From the NCBI RefSeq assembly GCF_900167005.1, contig NZ_FUXW01000003.1, positions 15,439 to 79,438 on the forward strand: 64,000 nucleotides of DNA, given 5' to 3'. Both the position numbers and the translations under genes were made by a program. Positions 23,161 through 31,468 of the stretch are shown piece after piece. Positions within the stretch are counted from its first letter, which is position 1, and each line of letters opens with the position of its first letter. This DNA comes from Butyricicoccus pullicaecorum DSM 23266 (lineage in GTDB: Bacteria; Bacillota; Clostridia; Oscillospirales; Butyricicoccaceae). The notes below the pieces were generated by a model, which searched no databases, was not told the origin of the DNA, and worked only from the letters and a program-made list of their open reading frames with translations.

Positions 23161-23537
23161 TGAGCAAGAGACTGGATGAAAACCTCGGCACCGTCGGCTA
23201 TGACGGGCTGATCGTCACAAATGAGCCTGTTGCGGACGTTGTGACCGTGACCCTCGCCGCATCTCAGGGCGTACTCGCTCGCGGCACTGTCATCACCGGC
23301 ACCGCCGGCGGTGAGATGTCCGCGGCTGCGGCCGCACTTGCGGCGACCAAGGCGGTCTATATTCTCGCAGACGAGACCGACACCGGCACCGGCGCCGCTG
23401 TCACCGCCACGGCATACCGCACCGGGCACTTCGCCCGGAACAAGCTGTCCACCGACGGCTCCTACACCCTCGTCGCAGCCGACGAGGAGATCATGCGCAA
23501 CGCCGGCATCCTGCTGAGCGACGCGCTGGACTACTAA
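23160..23537 (+). CDS. Head decoration protein (lambda D-like)
   Basis: A 125-residue protein with the D-like beta-tadpole pattern: VVTVTLAASQGVLARGTVITGTAGG, YILADETDTGTGAAVTATAYRTGHFARNKL, and a C-terminal helix EEIMRNAGILLSDAL. It trims and stabilises the expanded capsid as trimers. Its ATG overlaps the protease stop (TAATG), giving coupled translation. Confidence 0.85.
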   Translation: MSKRLDENLGTVGYDGLIVTNEPVADVVTVTLAASQGVLARGTVITGTAGGEMSAAAAALAATKAVYILADETDTGTGAAVTATAYRTGHFARNKLSTDGSYTLVAADEEIMRNAGILLSDALDY

Positions 23538-23555
23538 GAGAAGGAGGACAAGATC

Positions 23556-24626
23556 ATGCCTTTTAACTTCTACGACACCCACACGCTGCTCATGGCCGTC
23601 CAGCAGCTCATCCCTGCGACGACCTTCCTGCGTGACAGATACTTCCCGACCAACGACGCGACCGACATCTTCGCCACCGAGGATGTGCTGGTGGAGTACC
23701 GCGACGGCACCCGCAAGCTCGCCCCCTTCGTGGCCCCCCGCAAGGGAGGCGTCACCATCCTGCGCAAGGGCTACACCATGGAGCGTTATACCCCGCCCTT
23801 CGTGGCTCCCCGTCGCACCCTGACCCTCGACGAGCTGCGCAAGCGCGGCTTTGGTGAGGCCCTGTACTCTCAGCTCACCCCTGAGCAGCGCCAGCAGGTG
23901 CTCATCATGCGTGACGCTGACGAGCTGGGCGACCTCATTACCAACCGTGAGGAGGCCATGGCCGCCGAGACCATGCTGACCAACGGCTGCATCATGAAGC
24001 ACATCGCCGACGACGCCGACAAGAGCGACGAGATGGAGATCCGCTTCTACTCCGAGGGCACCAACCCCGCCACCTACACCCCGACGATCAAGTGGGACGC
24101 AGAAGGCGCCAAGATCCGCGCCGACCTCGGCGCGATGGCCCGTATGCTGACCAGACGCGGCCTGCGTGCTGCTGACCTCGTGTGCTCCCCGGACGTGGCC
24201 GACGCCATCGTCGAGGATCCCGACATCAAGGAAATGCTCGACAACCGCCGCTATGAGCTGGGCTCCGTCGCCCCCGAGGAGCTGGCGCCCGGCGCGTCCA
24301 TCATGGCCCGCCTGAACATCAACGGCCGCATCATCAGCGTGATCTCCTACGACGAGACCTACACCGACGACGACGGCAACGATCAGCTCTACATCCCGAG
24401 CGGCAAGTGCATCCTCACCGCCCCCGCTGCTGGCCGTACCTGTTACGGCGCCGTCTCTCAGGTGGAGCAGGCCGACGGAGAGTTCCACACCTACGCCGGC
24501 CGCCGCGTGCCGAAGTATGTGTCCAGCGCCGAGGGCAACACCCGCACGCTGACCATCTCCAGCCGCCCGCTGCTGATCCCCAACAACAAAAACCCGTGGA
24601 TCGTTGCCGACGTACTGGGGGAATAA
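23556..24626 (+). CDS. Major capsid protein (lambda E-like)
   Basis: A 356-residue capsid protein of the phage major capsid E family. It has YDTHTLLMAVQQLIPATTFLRDRYF at the N-terminus, VLVEYRDGTRKLAPFVAPRKGG, a long central helix QRQQVLIMRDADELGDLITNREEAMAAETML, and SRPLLIPNNKNPWIVADV at the C-terminus. Codon use differs slightly from neighbours (more GCT and CGT), as expected for a highly expressed gene. GGAGG precedes the ATG. Confidence 0.93.
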   Translation: MPFNFYDTHTLLMAVQQLIPATTFLRDRYFPTNDATDIFATEDVLVEYRDGTRKLAPFVAPRKGGVTILRKGYTMERYTPPFVAPRRTLTLDELRKRGFGEALYSQLTPEQRQQVLIMRDADELGDLITNREEAMAAETMLTNGCIMKHIADDADKSDEMEIRFYSEGTNPATYTPTIKWDAEGAKIRADLGAMARMLTRRGLRAADLVCSPDVADAIVEDPDIKEMLDNRRYELGSVAPEELAPGASIMARLNINGRIISVISYDETYTDDDGNDQLYIPSGKCILTAPAAGRTCYGAVSQVEQADGEFHTYAGRRVPKYVSSAEGNTRTLTISSRPLLIPNNKNPWIVADVLGE

Positions 24627-24699
24627 CGCCCCCTGTTGACACCGCTGCGGTCGGCAGGGGGACGGTCGGCGCAGCCATTGTGGGAAAGGAGTGAAAAAC

Positions 24700-25092
24700 A
24701 TGGCTTATACACCTACCGTGTGGAAGGATGGCGACATCATCACTGCCGAAAGGCTGAACAAGCTCGAGGCCGGCGTACAAAATGAGCAGGTCGGGCCGCA
24801 GGGCCCGAAGGGAGACACCGGGGAAACTGGCCCTCAAGGCCCCAAGGGAGACACCGGAGAAACCGGCCCGCAGGGCCCCAAGGGGGACACCGGCGAAACT
24901 GGCCCGCAGGGCCCCGCCGGAGCGGGCGGCGCCAAGGGCGATACCGGCGCAACCGGGCCCGCTGGAGCAGACGGGAAGTCTGTTAAGAGCATCACCCTCA
25001 CCGCAGACGGCACCGGGAAAGTGACCGGCGGTACGGCCACGCTGACGGACGACTCCACCGTGCCGATCACCGTGACAACCGCCACCGCCTAA
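24700..25092 (+). CDS. Collagen-like head fiber protein
   Basis: A 130-residue protein. The N-terminal anchor [25 protein letters not shown] is typical of proteins bound to capsids or fibers. Gly-X-Y collagen triplets built from [12 protein letters not shown] units follow (about 32-90), then a small C-terminal domain [28 protein letters not shown]. Phi29-like phages use similar proteins as head fibers. The start at 24700 has AAAGGAG upstream. Confidence 0.8.
   Translation: MAYTPTVWKDGDIITAERLNKLEAGVQNEQVGPQGPKGDTGETGPQGPKGDTGETGPQGPKGDTGETGPQGPAGAGGAKGDTGATGPAGADGKSVKSITLTADGTGKVTGGTATLTDDSTVPITVTTATA
24792..24935 (+). repeat. Tandem 36-bp collagen-coding repeats
   Basis: Three and a partial copy of a 36-bp unit encoding [12 protein letters not shown] lie head to tail with few base differences. 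Copy number could change by recombination and lengthen or shorten the fiber. They are coding repeats, not CRISPR: there are no unique spacers. Confidence 0.8.
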
Positions 25093-25114
25093 GACCAAGG
25101 AAAGGAGCACGAAT

Positions 25115-25540
25115 ATGATCCAGATCATCGCGGGCACCTTCGGCTATTACAACGGCCGCAAGGTCGTCCCCATCACTAACGCGGACGGGCCTCAGAAGTT
25201 CGACCCCGAGCTCGAGGCCCGTCTGGTCAAGAAAGGCGTCGCCAAGTATGTCGACGAGCAGCCCGTGGCCCCTGCCCCGGCCGCAAAGCCGGAGCAGGAG
25301 CCCGAGACTGTACCCGAGACCGGCGACGCGCCCGCCGCTCCTGAGTACGACGAGGACATGAAGCTCGACGAGCTGAAGGAAGTGGCGGCCGCCTACGGCG
25401 TGGACGCCTCTGCCATGCGCAAGAAGGCCGATGTCATCGCCGCCATCGAGGAGGCGAAGGCGGCGGCCAACGAGGCCGACGACGACCAGACCGGCGACAA
25501 TGAGGAGCCCCCTCAGATCGGCGCCGCGGATCCCGTCTAA
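25115..25540 (+). CDS. Head-associated protein with HeH/SAP-like C-domain
   Basis: A 141-residue protein. A short N-terminal beta segment (IAGTFGYYNGRKVVPITNADG) is followed by an acidic Pro/Ala linker and a helix-extended-loop-helix motif, MKLDELKEVAAAYGVDASAMRKKADVIAAIEEA (about 88-120). Proteins like this lie between capsid and neck genes of many phages and probably sit at the head. Exact role unknown. The stop overlaps the next ATG. Confidence 0.65.
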   Translation: MIQIIAGTFGYYNGRKVVPITNADGPQKFDPELEARLVKKGVAKYVDEQPVAPAPAAKPEQEPETVPETGDAPAAPEYDEDMKLDELKEVAAAYGVDASAMRKKADVIAAIEEAKAAANEADDDQTGDNEEPPQIGAADPV

Positions 25541-25863
25541 TGGCCTTCGACTTCAAGAAAATGGTCGCTGACGACCGCCGCCTCGTGTTCCTCAACCTCG
25601 CCGAGTTCGGCGAGGAGCACAAAGTCGACGGAAAGACCATCACCGTCGTGCTGGATGACAACGCCCTGAAAGAACGCCAAGGGGGGCAAGAGCTGGGCGT
25701 GGCAGAGTCGTCCCTCATGCTGTATGCAGCAGTCGAGGATCTGCCGCCCCGGCGCCCGGCGGGAGAAGGGCTCAACATCGACGGCCGCGAGTATATCGTC
25801 AACGACTGGAGCGAGGACATGGGCGTCGCCACCATCGCGCTCGGCCAGACCGTGACCATGTAA
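25540..25863 (+). CDS. Head-tail joining protein
   Basis: A 107-residue protein in the lambda FII/neck position: FDFKKMVADDRRLVFLNLAEFGEEHKVDGKTITVVLDD and YIVNDWSEDMGVATIALGQ. The beta-rich pattern and location between capsid and tail genes suggest a connector that joins head to contractile tail. Family membership is by pattern, not certain. Confidence 0.7.
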   Translation: MAFDFKKMVADDRRLVFLNLAEFGEEHKVDGKTITVVLDDNALKERQGGQELGVAESSLMLYAAVEDLPPRRPAGEGLNIDGREYIVNDWSEDMGVATIALGQTVTM

Positions 25864-25876
25864 AGGAGGTGCAGCC

Positions 25877-26494
25877 GTGTCCATAGTCAACAGCATCGAG
25901 ACCGTCCGGGAGTGGCTGGGCTCCACCGTCTGCCCGATGGTGCAGCTCAAGCTCCCCGACGACAGCGCGACCGACGCCTCCTACCCCTACAAGCTGGTCA
26001 ACCCGACCGCGTTCTCGCTTTTCGTCCCGTCGAAGGACAGATTGCCCCCGAAGGTGCCGGCCCCCATCCCATCGGTCTGCGTGCAGATCGTGGAGGGCAC
26101 CGACAGCCTGACCATGAGCTCGAGGAGCATCAAGATCCGGCTCTGCTTCTCTGCGTGGGATCCCGGCTACCACGGGCGCGACATCTTCAAACCGAAAAAC
26201 GACGGCAGCGGCGCATACGTCCAGTGGCAAAACGAGGAGGCCGCGGCCTTCTTCGAGAAAAACGGCGAGGGCTGGCGCGACGCATGGAATTTTGTGGACA
26301 CGGCCCTCCGCATGATCGAGAACGCCGAGTACATCGGCCCGCTGCGCGTCATGAAGGAGGACGGCATCACCTTCGGCCCTGTGTCTGAGCAGGACGCCGT
26401 CCCGGACTTCTACCCCTACTGGTTCGCGTGGGTGGAGTTCGCCGTCGAGGAGATCCTGACACGCACGCCGAAGGACTACCAACACCTGCTTTAA
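25877..26494 (+). CDS. Neck/tail-completion protein
   Basis: A 205-residue protein lying directly before the tail sheath. It contains VREWLGSTVCPMVQLKLPDD, SRSIKIRLCFSAWDPGYHGRDIFKP and FYPYWFAWVEFAVEEIL, a beta-sandwich type pattern seen in minor tail/terminator proteins. It probably caps the tail at the neck. AAGGAGG precedes the start at 25877. Confidence 0.6.
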   Translation: MSIVNSIETVREWLGSTVCPMVQLKLPDDSATDASYPYKLVNPTAFSLFVPSKDRLPPKVPAPIPSVCVQIVEGTDSLTMSSRSIKIRLCFSAWDPGYHGRDIFKPKNDGSGAYVQWQNEEAAAFFEKNGEGWRDAWNFVDTALRMIENAEYIGPLRVMKEDGITFGPVSEQDAVPDFYPYWFAWVEFAVEEILTRTPKDYQHLL

Positions 26495-26522
26495 GGGCAG
26501 CCAGCCGGCTGCTCTAATTTTA
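26495..26522 (+). terminator. Weak hairpin before the sheath gene
   Basis: GCAGCC-AGCC-GGCTGC (26497-26512) is followed by TCTAATTTTAT. A 6-bp stem with an interrupted U-tract. It may act as a weak terminator or 5' end stabiliser for the abundant sheath transcript. Confidence 0.4.
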
Positions 26523-26541
26523 TGCAAAGGAGGAAAAGCAG

Positions 26542-28053
26542 ATGGCAAACGAATACCTCTACGGCGCATACGGCCACATCGGCGAGACTGTGGCACAGAG
26601 CGCCGTGCAGGCGGGCACCACGCCGGTCTACATCGGCACGGCACCCGTCAACCTCGTGCGCGGCTTCGCAGACGCCGGCGTCATCAATGAGCCCATCAAG
26701 CTCAGCAACATGATCGACGCGCAGCGAAAGCTCGGCTATGCGGCCGACTGGGGCACCTTTACGCTCTGCGAGGTCATGAACGCGCACTTCAACAACACCC
26801 TCGGGAACATCGGCCCCATCTACGTCATCAACGTCCTCGACCCGTCTGCGGGCAAGCACCGCAAGGCGACCGAGACCACCAAGCAGCTCTCTTTCACCGG
26901 CGGCCGGGCTGAGTTTGCAAGCTCCACCATCATTCTCGACACCCTGACCATCGCAATGAGCGAGGGCGGCGACTACGCCGAGGGCACCGACTACGCCGTG
27001 GACTACAACTTCACCAAGGGCACCGTCATCATCACCAGCCTGATCGAGGACTCCCCGCTCACCGGCACCCTGACGGCCAGCTTCTACGAGGTGGACGACA
27101 GCACCATCGAGGACGACGACATCATCGGCGGCGTGACGGCCGGCGGCGAGTACAGCGGCCTGAGCTCCATCGCGCTGCTCTACCCTGAGCAGTTCGCGGT
27201 CTGCAACCTGATCGCCGCCCCTGGCTGGAGCCAGAGCCCGGCGGTCTACAACGCCATGCTCACCGCCAGCCAGAAGATCAACGGCCACTGGGACGCCTTC
27301 GTCGTCGCCGACCTGCCTCTCGTGGATGGCAGCGCGCAGGCGGTTGACACCATCACCAAGGCCATCGCGTGGAAGAAGAACAACGCCTTCACCGGCGAGC
27401 GGTCGAAGGTCTACTGGCCGCAGGGCATCGACAACCTCGGCAACATCTACCACCTGAGCACGCTGGCTGTGGTCGAGCTCATGCGGGCCGACTTCAGCCA
27501 CAACAGCGTGCCGATGGAGACCTGCGGCAACAAGGCGATCCCCATCATCAAGCAGTATTTTGGGGCCAACGCCACCAACCGCGGCTTCAGCCAGCAGGAA
27601 GGCAAGGAGCTGACGCAGAACGGCATCAGCACGGCCGTCGCATGGGGCGGCGAGTGGGTGCTGTGGGGCGACCACACCGCCGCCTACACCTACGGCGCCG
27701 ACGTGGATCCCCGGGCGATCTTCGACGTGTCCATGCGTATGCTCATGCACATCACCAACGACTTCCAGAGGGAGTGGAGCCCGCGTATCGACGAGCCCAT
27801 GACCCGGGCGCTCAAGGACGAGATCATCAACCGCGAGCAGGAGAAGCTCGACGGGTATGTCAGCATGGGCGCGCTGCTGGGCGAGCCGCAGATCGTGTTC
27901 CTCGAGAGCGAGAACAGCACCACCGACATCATGAACGGCGACTTCCGCTGGGACATCGCCGTCACCCCGACCCCGCCCCTCAAGTCTGCGAGCGTGTACG
28001 TCGCATACACCGACGCCGGCTTCTCTGTCTACTACGAAGGAGGTGACGAGTAA
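26542..28053 (+). CDS. Contractile tail sheath protein
   Basis: A 503-residue sheath protein. Features include PVYIGTAPVNLVRG near the start, SGLSSIALLYPEQFAVCNLIAAPGWS in the middle and KVYWPQGIDNLGNIYHLSTLAVVELMRAD followed by the conserved C-terminal handshake region (SMRMLMHITNDFQREW...DFRWDIAVTPTPPLKS). This makes the phage a myovirus. GGAGG precedes the ATG, and the tube gene follows with overlapping stop/start. Confidence 0.93.
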   Translation: MANEYLYGAYGHIGETVAQSAVQAGTTPVYIGTAPVNLVRGFADAGVINEPIKLSNMIDAQRKLGYAADWGTFTLCEVMNAHFNNTLGNIGPIYVINVLDPSAGKHRKATETTKQLSFTGGRAEFASSTIILDTLTIAMSEGGDYAEGTDYAVDYNFTKGTVIITSLIEDSPLTGTLTASFYEVDDSTIEDDDIIGGVTAGGEYSGLSSIALLYPEQFAVCNLIAAPGWSQSPAVYNAMLTASQKINGHWDAFVVADLPLVDGSAQAVDTITKAIAWKKNNAFTGERSKVYWPQGIDNLGNIYHLSTLAVVELMRADFSHNSVPMETCGNKAIPIIKQYFGANATNRGFSQQEGKELTQNGISTAVAWGGEWVLWGDHTAAYTYGADVDPRAIFDVSMRMLMHITNDFQREWSPRIDEPMTRALKDEIINREQEKLDGYVSMGALLGEPQIVFLESENSTTDIMNGDFRWDIAVTPTPPLKSASVYVAYTDAGFSVYYEGGDE

Positions 28054-28565
28054 TGGCAAATCTGTGGCTTGACCTGAAGGGCCCCATCCTCGCCGACACC
28101 GTGTACATCAACGGCGTCCTCGTCGCCAAGGACGTGACCATCACCCTGCCGGCCGTCACCCATGTGACCGCCGATTATAAGGCGATGGGCACCTACACCG
28201 CACCCATGACCGGCCAGATCGAAGGCATGGAGGCCGCCATCACCAAGATCGGCATCGACAAGGGGCTGCGCTCCATGGTGCAGCTCGAGAGCAAGACGCT
28301 GGAGGTCAGATGGGCGCAGGATGTCAAGTACGCCGACGGCTCCACCAAGACCGAAGGCTGCAAGGCGTTCATGCGCTGCGTCCCGAAGCTGATCCCGGGC
28401 CTGTCCGTGGATCCGGGCAACCCTTCGGAGAACGAGGTCACGCTGGCCGTGAGCCGCTATCAGGTTTTCGTCGCCGGCGAGGAGTTCTGCCTGATCGACC
28501 AGCTCAACACTATCATGCGCATCGGCGGCGTGGACTACGTCAAAGACCTGCGCAGCGTGCTGTAA
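28053..28565 (+). CDS. Tail tube protein (P2 FII-like)
   Basis: A 170-residue protein of the P2 FII tube family: LKGPILADTVYINGVLVAKDVTITLPAVTHVTADYKAMGTYTAPMTGQIEGMEAAITKIG. It forms the inner tube of the contractile tail. It sits immediately after the sheath gene, as in P2. A terminator-like hairpin follows. Confidence 0.9.
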   Translation: MANLWLDLKGPILADTVYINGVLVAKDVTITLPAVTHVTADYKAMGTYTAPMTGQIEGMEAAITKIGIDKGLRSMVQLESKTLEVRWAQDVKYADGSTKTEGCKAFMRCVPKLIPGLSVDPGNPSENEVTLAVSRYQVFVAGEEFCLIDQLNTIMRIGGVDYVKDLRSVL

Positions 28566-28573
28566 CAACAGAT

Positions 28574-28608
28574 GGGCGCCGCCCGAGGTGGGCGGCGTCC
28601 CTCTTTTT
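28574..28608 (+). terminator. Terminator after the tail tube gene
   Basis: GGGCGCCGCCC and GGGCGGCGTCCC make an 11-bp stem with a 4-5 nt loop, followed by TCTTTTTAT. It lies between the highly expressed sheath/tube genes and the low-level chaperone and tape measure genes, so it probably sets a step-down in expression. Confidence 0.75.
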
Positions 28609-28631
28609 ATCAACGAAAGGAGACAACGACC

Positions 28632-29039
28632 ATGGAAAAGCTGACACTCAGCAACCCCATCACCATCAACGGCAAGAAGGTCAAGACCCTGACCTATGAC
28701 ACCGGCGCGATCACCGTGGGAATGTTCGCCGAGGCCGAGGCGCTGAAGCTGCGCGCCACCACCCACAAGGCCGGCGGCAGCGCCGGCGCCACCGAGCTCG
28801 ACTACTCCATGCACCTCTACCTCGCTATGATGGCGATCACCGCCGTCAACCCCGACATCGACATCGCTGACCTCGAGCGCATCAGCGGGCCCGATGTCAT
28901 GGAGCTGGTGAGGATCGGCCGAAATTTTACCACAACGAGGTCGGGGGCACCCTCCGAGCAAAACGACTCGGAGAGCTCGTCCGAGACTACTCCCGAGCCT
29001 TCCACATCTCAGTCGGAGAGCTCCGACGGGAACGCCTGA
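28632..29039 (+). CDS. Tail assembly chaperone, zero-frame product (gpE-like)
   Basis: A 135-residue P2 gpE-like protein: LSNPITINGKKVKTLTYDTGAITVGMFAEAEALK and SMHLYLAMMAITAVNPDIDIADLERISGPDVMELVRIG. It ends in a Ser/Glu-rich tail that is probably an out-of-frame by-product. At codon 97-98 a slippery heptamer allows a -1 shift into a second frame. Chaperones of this type coat the tape measure while the tube is built. ATG 28632 has AAAGGAG upstream. Confidence 0.85.
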   Translation: MEKLTLSNPITINGKKVKTLTYDTGAITVGMFAEAEALKLRATTHKAGGSAGATELDYSMHLYLAMMAITAVNPDIDIADLERISGPDVMELVRIGRNFTTTRSGAPSEQNDSESSSETTPEPSTSQSESSDGNA

Positions 29040-29146
29040 CCGACTTCCTGCTCGAATACTACGAAGCGGCCGAGGAGGCGAAAAAGCAGCGGGCAAAGAT
29101 CCCGAAGCCGAGGATCCCCCACATCCGGCCGCATAGGAGGAGGTGA
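28922..29146 (+). CDS. Frameshift extension of the tail chaperone (gpE'-like)
   Basis: The heptamer A AAT TTT (28922-28928) lies in the right phase for a -1 slip. The -1 frame then encodes YHNEVGGTLRAKRLGELVRDY and continues about 70 residues (LTDFLLEYYEAAEEAKKQ) to a stop at 29144. The fusion begins at 28632. A paired short and long chaperone made by -1 frameshifting is conserved in tailed phages, including P2 E/E'. Confidence 0.85.
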   Translation, partial: KFYHNEVGGTLRAKRLGELVRDYSRAFHISVGELRRERLTDFLLEYYEAAEEAKKQRAKIPKPRIPHIRPHRRR

Positions 29147-29151
29147 CGCCA

Positions 29152-31263
29152 GTGGCCAAAAATAAAATGCTGCAAGCCGTCGTGAGTCTCGCCGGCACCA
29201 TTGACCCGTCACTCGGCAAGGCGCTGGACGATGTCACCGGCAAGCTGGAAAACGTCAACTGGAAGGCCGTGGCCGTCGGCGGCGCTGTGGGCGGCATCGC
29301 AGTCGCAACAGGCAAGGCGGTCGTGGAGGCCGGGAAGTATCTGGCCGACCTCGGCAACGAGTACAACACGGCCATCAATCAGCTCTCGGCAGCAACCGGG
29401 GCGACTGGCGACGAGCTGGACGCGCTCGGTGAAAGCGTCAAGAACATCTACGCCCAAGGGCTCGGCGATGACTTCGCCGACGTGGCTGACGGTCTGGCTG
29501 CAACGCAGCAGGCCAGCGACCTGACCGGCGAACCTCTGGAGCGGGCAACCGCCGCCGGCTTCAACCTGCGGGACGTGTTCGACTACGATGTCAGCGAGAG
29601 CGCCCGGGCAGCGTCGGCCCTGATGAAAAACTTCGGCATCGACGCCGAGGAAGCCTACGGCCTGATCGCCGTGGGCGCGCAGAACGGCGCAGACAAAAAC
29701 GGCGACCTGCTGGACACCCTGAACGAGTACAGCCCGCAGTTTGCGGCTCTCGGCCTCAGCGCCGACCAGTTCATCGGCACCCTCGTGGAGGGCGCTGACG
29801 CCGGCCTGTTCTCCATCGACAAGGTCGGCGACGCCGTCAAGGAGTTCAACATCAGAGCGAAGGACGGCAGCGACACGAGCCGGGAAGCCTTCGAGAGCCT
29901 CGGCCTCAACGCCGACAAAATGTTCGCGGCCTTCGCCGCAGGTGGAGACACCGCAGAGGCCGCGTTCTTCGACACCGTCGAAGCCCTCAACAGCATGGAC
30001 GACCCCCTCGCCCGCAACGCGGCCGGCGTGGCCCTGTTCGGCACACAGTTCGAGGATCTGGAGGCCGGCGTGCTGCCGGTGCTGGCGAGTATCGAGACCG
30101 CAGCCTACGACGGCGCGGCAGCTCTCCAGCAGATCAACGACGTGAAGTACAACGACCTCGGCAGCGCCTTCGAGGCGATCAAGAGGTCGGCCGAGGTCTC
30201 GCTGCTGCCGATGGCGTCCATGATCGCTAACACCCTGACGGCTCTGGCGCCGATCCTGCGGGAAACCTTCGAGGCCATCGCCCCCGTCATCACGGAAACG
30301 CTCAACGCTTGTATGCCGTTTGTGCAGCAATTCCTCATGGGAATGGGGCAGGCCCTCCAGACCGTGCTCCCCATGGTCTCGCAACTGGCCGCCGGGCTGC
30401 TTCCGCTGCTCTCGCAGCTGATCTCGGCCTTCCTGCCGCCGCTCCTCGAGCTGGCGCAGCAGCTACTCCCGCCGCTGATGCAGATCGTGCAGGCCATCCT
30501 CCCGCCCATCGTGAGCATCCTGACCTCGATCCTGCCAATGCTGACGCAGATCATCTCGACGATCCTGCCCGTCCTGACCAGCCTGATCTCGGCCCTGCTG
30601 CCTGTCATCACACCGCTGCTCGAGGTCGCGCTTCAGATCGTCAACAGCGTCATCATGCCCCTCGTGCCCCCTCTCATGCAGATCGTCGAGGCGCTGCTGC
30701 CGCCCCTGATGTCGCTGCTCAATGCCATCATGCCGATCCTGAGCCCCCTGCTGGGGCTGCTTCAGCCCATCGCGTCGGTGCTCGGCACCATCGCCAGCGT
30801 CATCGGCAAGATCGTGAGCTTCGGCGCAGGCGTCATCAACAGCATCGCCGGCCTGTTCGGCGGCGGCGGGGGCGGCGGGGCTTCCGGCTTCGCAACCGGC
30901 GGCTTCACGAGCGGCCCGTCCATCGCGGGCGAGGATCCGCGCTACCCGACCGAGGCCGTCATCAGCTTCAACCCTGCATATAGGGCGCAAAACCTGTCCT
31001 ACTGGGCCCGCGCCGGCGAAATGCTCGGCGCTATGGACGAGGGCAGCTATGAGCCCATCAGCTCCGGCTCGGGCACGTCCGTGGTCTATGACCTGAGCGG
31101 CCTGTCCTTCAGCCCCACGATCAAGGTCGACGGAAACACCGACGAGGACGCCCTGATCCGAAAGCTGCGGGATCTGGAGCCGGAGTTCATCGACTTCATC
31201 CTCGAAGCACTCGCAAGAAGGGAGGGCGGCGCCTATGTCACAGCGGATAGTCGGCTATATTGA
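29152..31263 (+). CDS. Tape measure protein
   Basis: A 703-residue tape measure protein. The N-terminal part (about 60-310) is the usual helical TP901-type core (ALGESVKNIYAQGLGDDFADVADGLAATQ). Residues about 370-560 are a long run of proline-spaced hydrophobic helices (LPPLLELAQQLLPPLMQIVQ and similar, roughly every 11 residues). A Gly8 hinge and small C-domain follow. It sets tail length and is ejected on infection. GTG 29152 has AGGAGG upstream. Confidence 0.9.
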   Translation: MAKNKMLQAVVSLAGTIDPSLGKALDDVTGKLENVNWKAVAVGGAVGGIAVATGKAVVEAGKYLADLGNEYNTAINQLSAATGATGDELDALGESVKNIYAQGLGDDFADVADGLAATQQASDLTGEPLERATAAGFNLRDVFDYDVSESARAASALMKNFGIDAEEAYGLIAVGAQNGADKNGDLLDTLNEYSPQFAALGLSADQFIGTLVEGADAGLFSIDKVGDAVKEFNIRAKDGSDTSREAFESLGLNADKMFAAFAAGGDTAEAAFFDTVEALNSMDDPLARNAAGVALFGTQFEDLEAGVLPVLASIETAAYDGAAALQQINDVKYNDLGSAFEAIKRSAEVSLLPMASMIANTLTALAPILRETFEAIAPVITETLNACMPFVQQFLMGMGQALQTVLPMVSQLAAGLLPLLSQLISAFLPPLLELAQQLLPPLMQIVQAILPPIVSILTSILPMLTQIISTILPVLTSLISALLPVITPLLEVALQIVNSVIMPLVPPLMQIVEALLPPLMSLLNAIMPILSPLLGLLQPIASVLGTIASVIGKIVSFGAGVINSIAGLFGGGGGGGASGFATGGFTSGPSIAGEDPRYPTEAVISFNPAYRAQNLSYWARAGEMLGAMDEGSYEPISSGSGTSVVYDLSGLSFSPTIKVDGNTDEDALIRKLRDLEPEFIDFILEALARREGGAYVTADSRLY

Positions 31264-31459
31264 TTACACCGCGCAGGGCGGCGACACCTTCGACAGCATC
31301 GCGCTGGCAGCCTATAACGAGGAGCGGATGGCGAGCACCATCATCGACGCCAACCGCGACCTCTGCGACGTGCTGATCTTCGAGGGCGGCGAGGCCGTGC
31401 GGATCCCAATCGTCGAGACTGTGGAGACGCCCGACACCCTGCCGCCGTGGAGGAGGTGA
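31235..31459 (+). CDS. Tail protein X (gpX-like)
   Basis: A 74-residue LysM-like protein: DYTAQGGDTFDSIALAAYNEERMASTIIDANRDLCDVLIFEGGEAVRIP. P2 gpX proteins of this size bind near the tape measure/baseplate hub. It overlaps the tape measure gene by 29 bp. An AGAAGGGAGG-type ribosome site lies within that gene. Confidence 0.85.
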   Translation: MSQRIVGYIDYTAQGGDTFDSIALAAYNEERMASTIIDANRDLCDVLIFEGGEAVRIPIVETVETPDTLPPWRR

Positions 31460-31468
31460 GCCTGCCCT

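Noticed and set aside
24792-24935. CRISPR-like array
   Set aside because: Repeats are contiguous, in frame and encode Gly-X-Y collagen triplets; no spacers and no cas genes.
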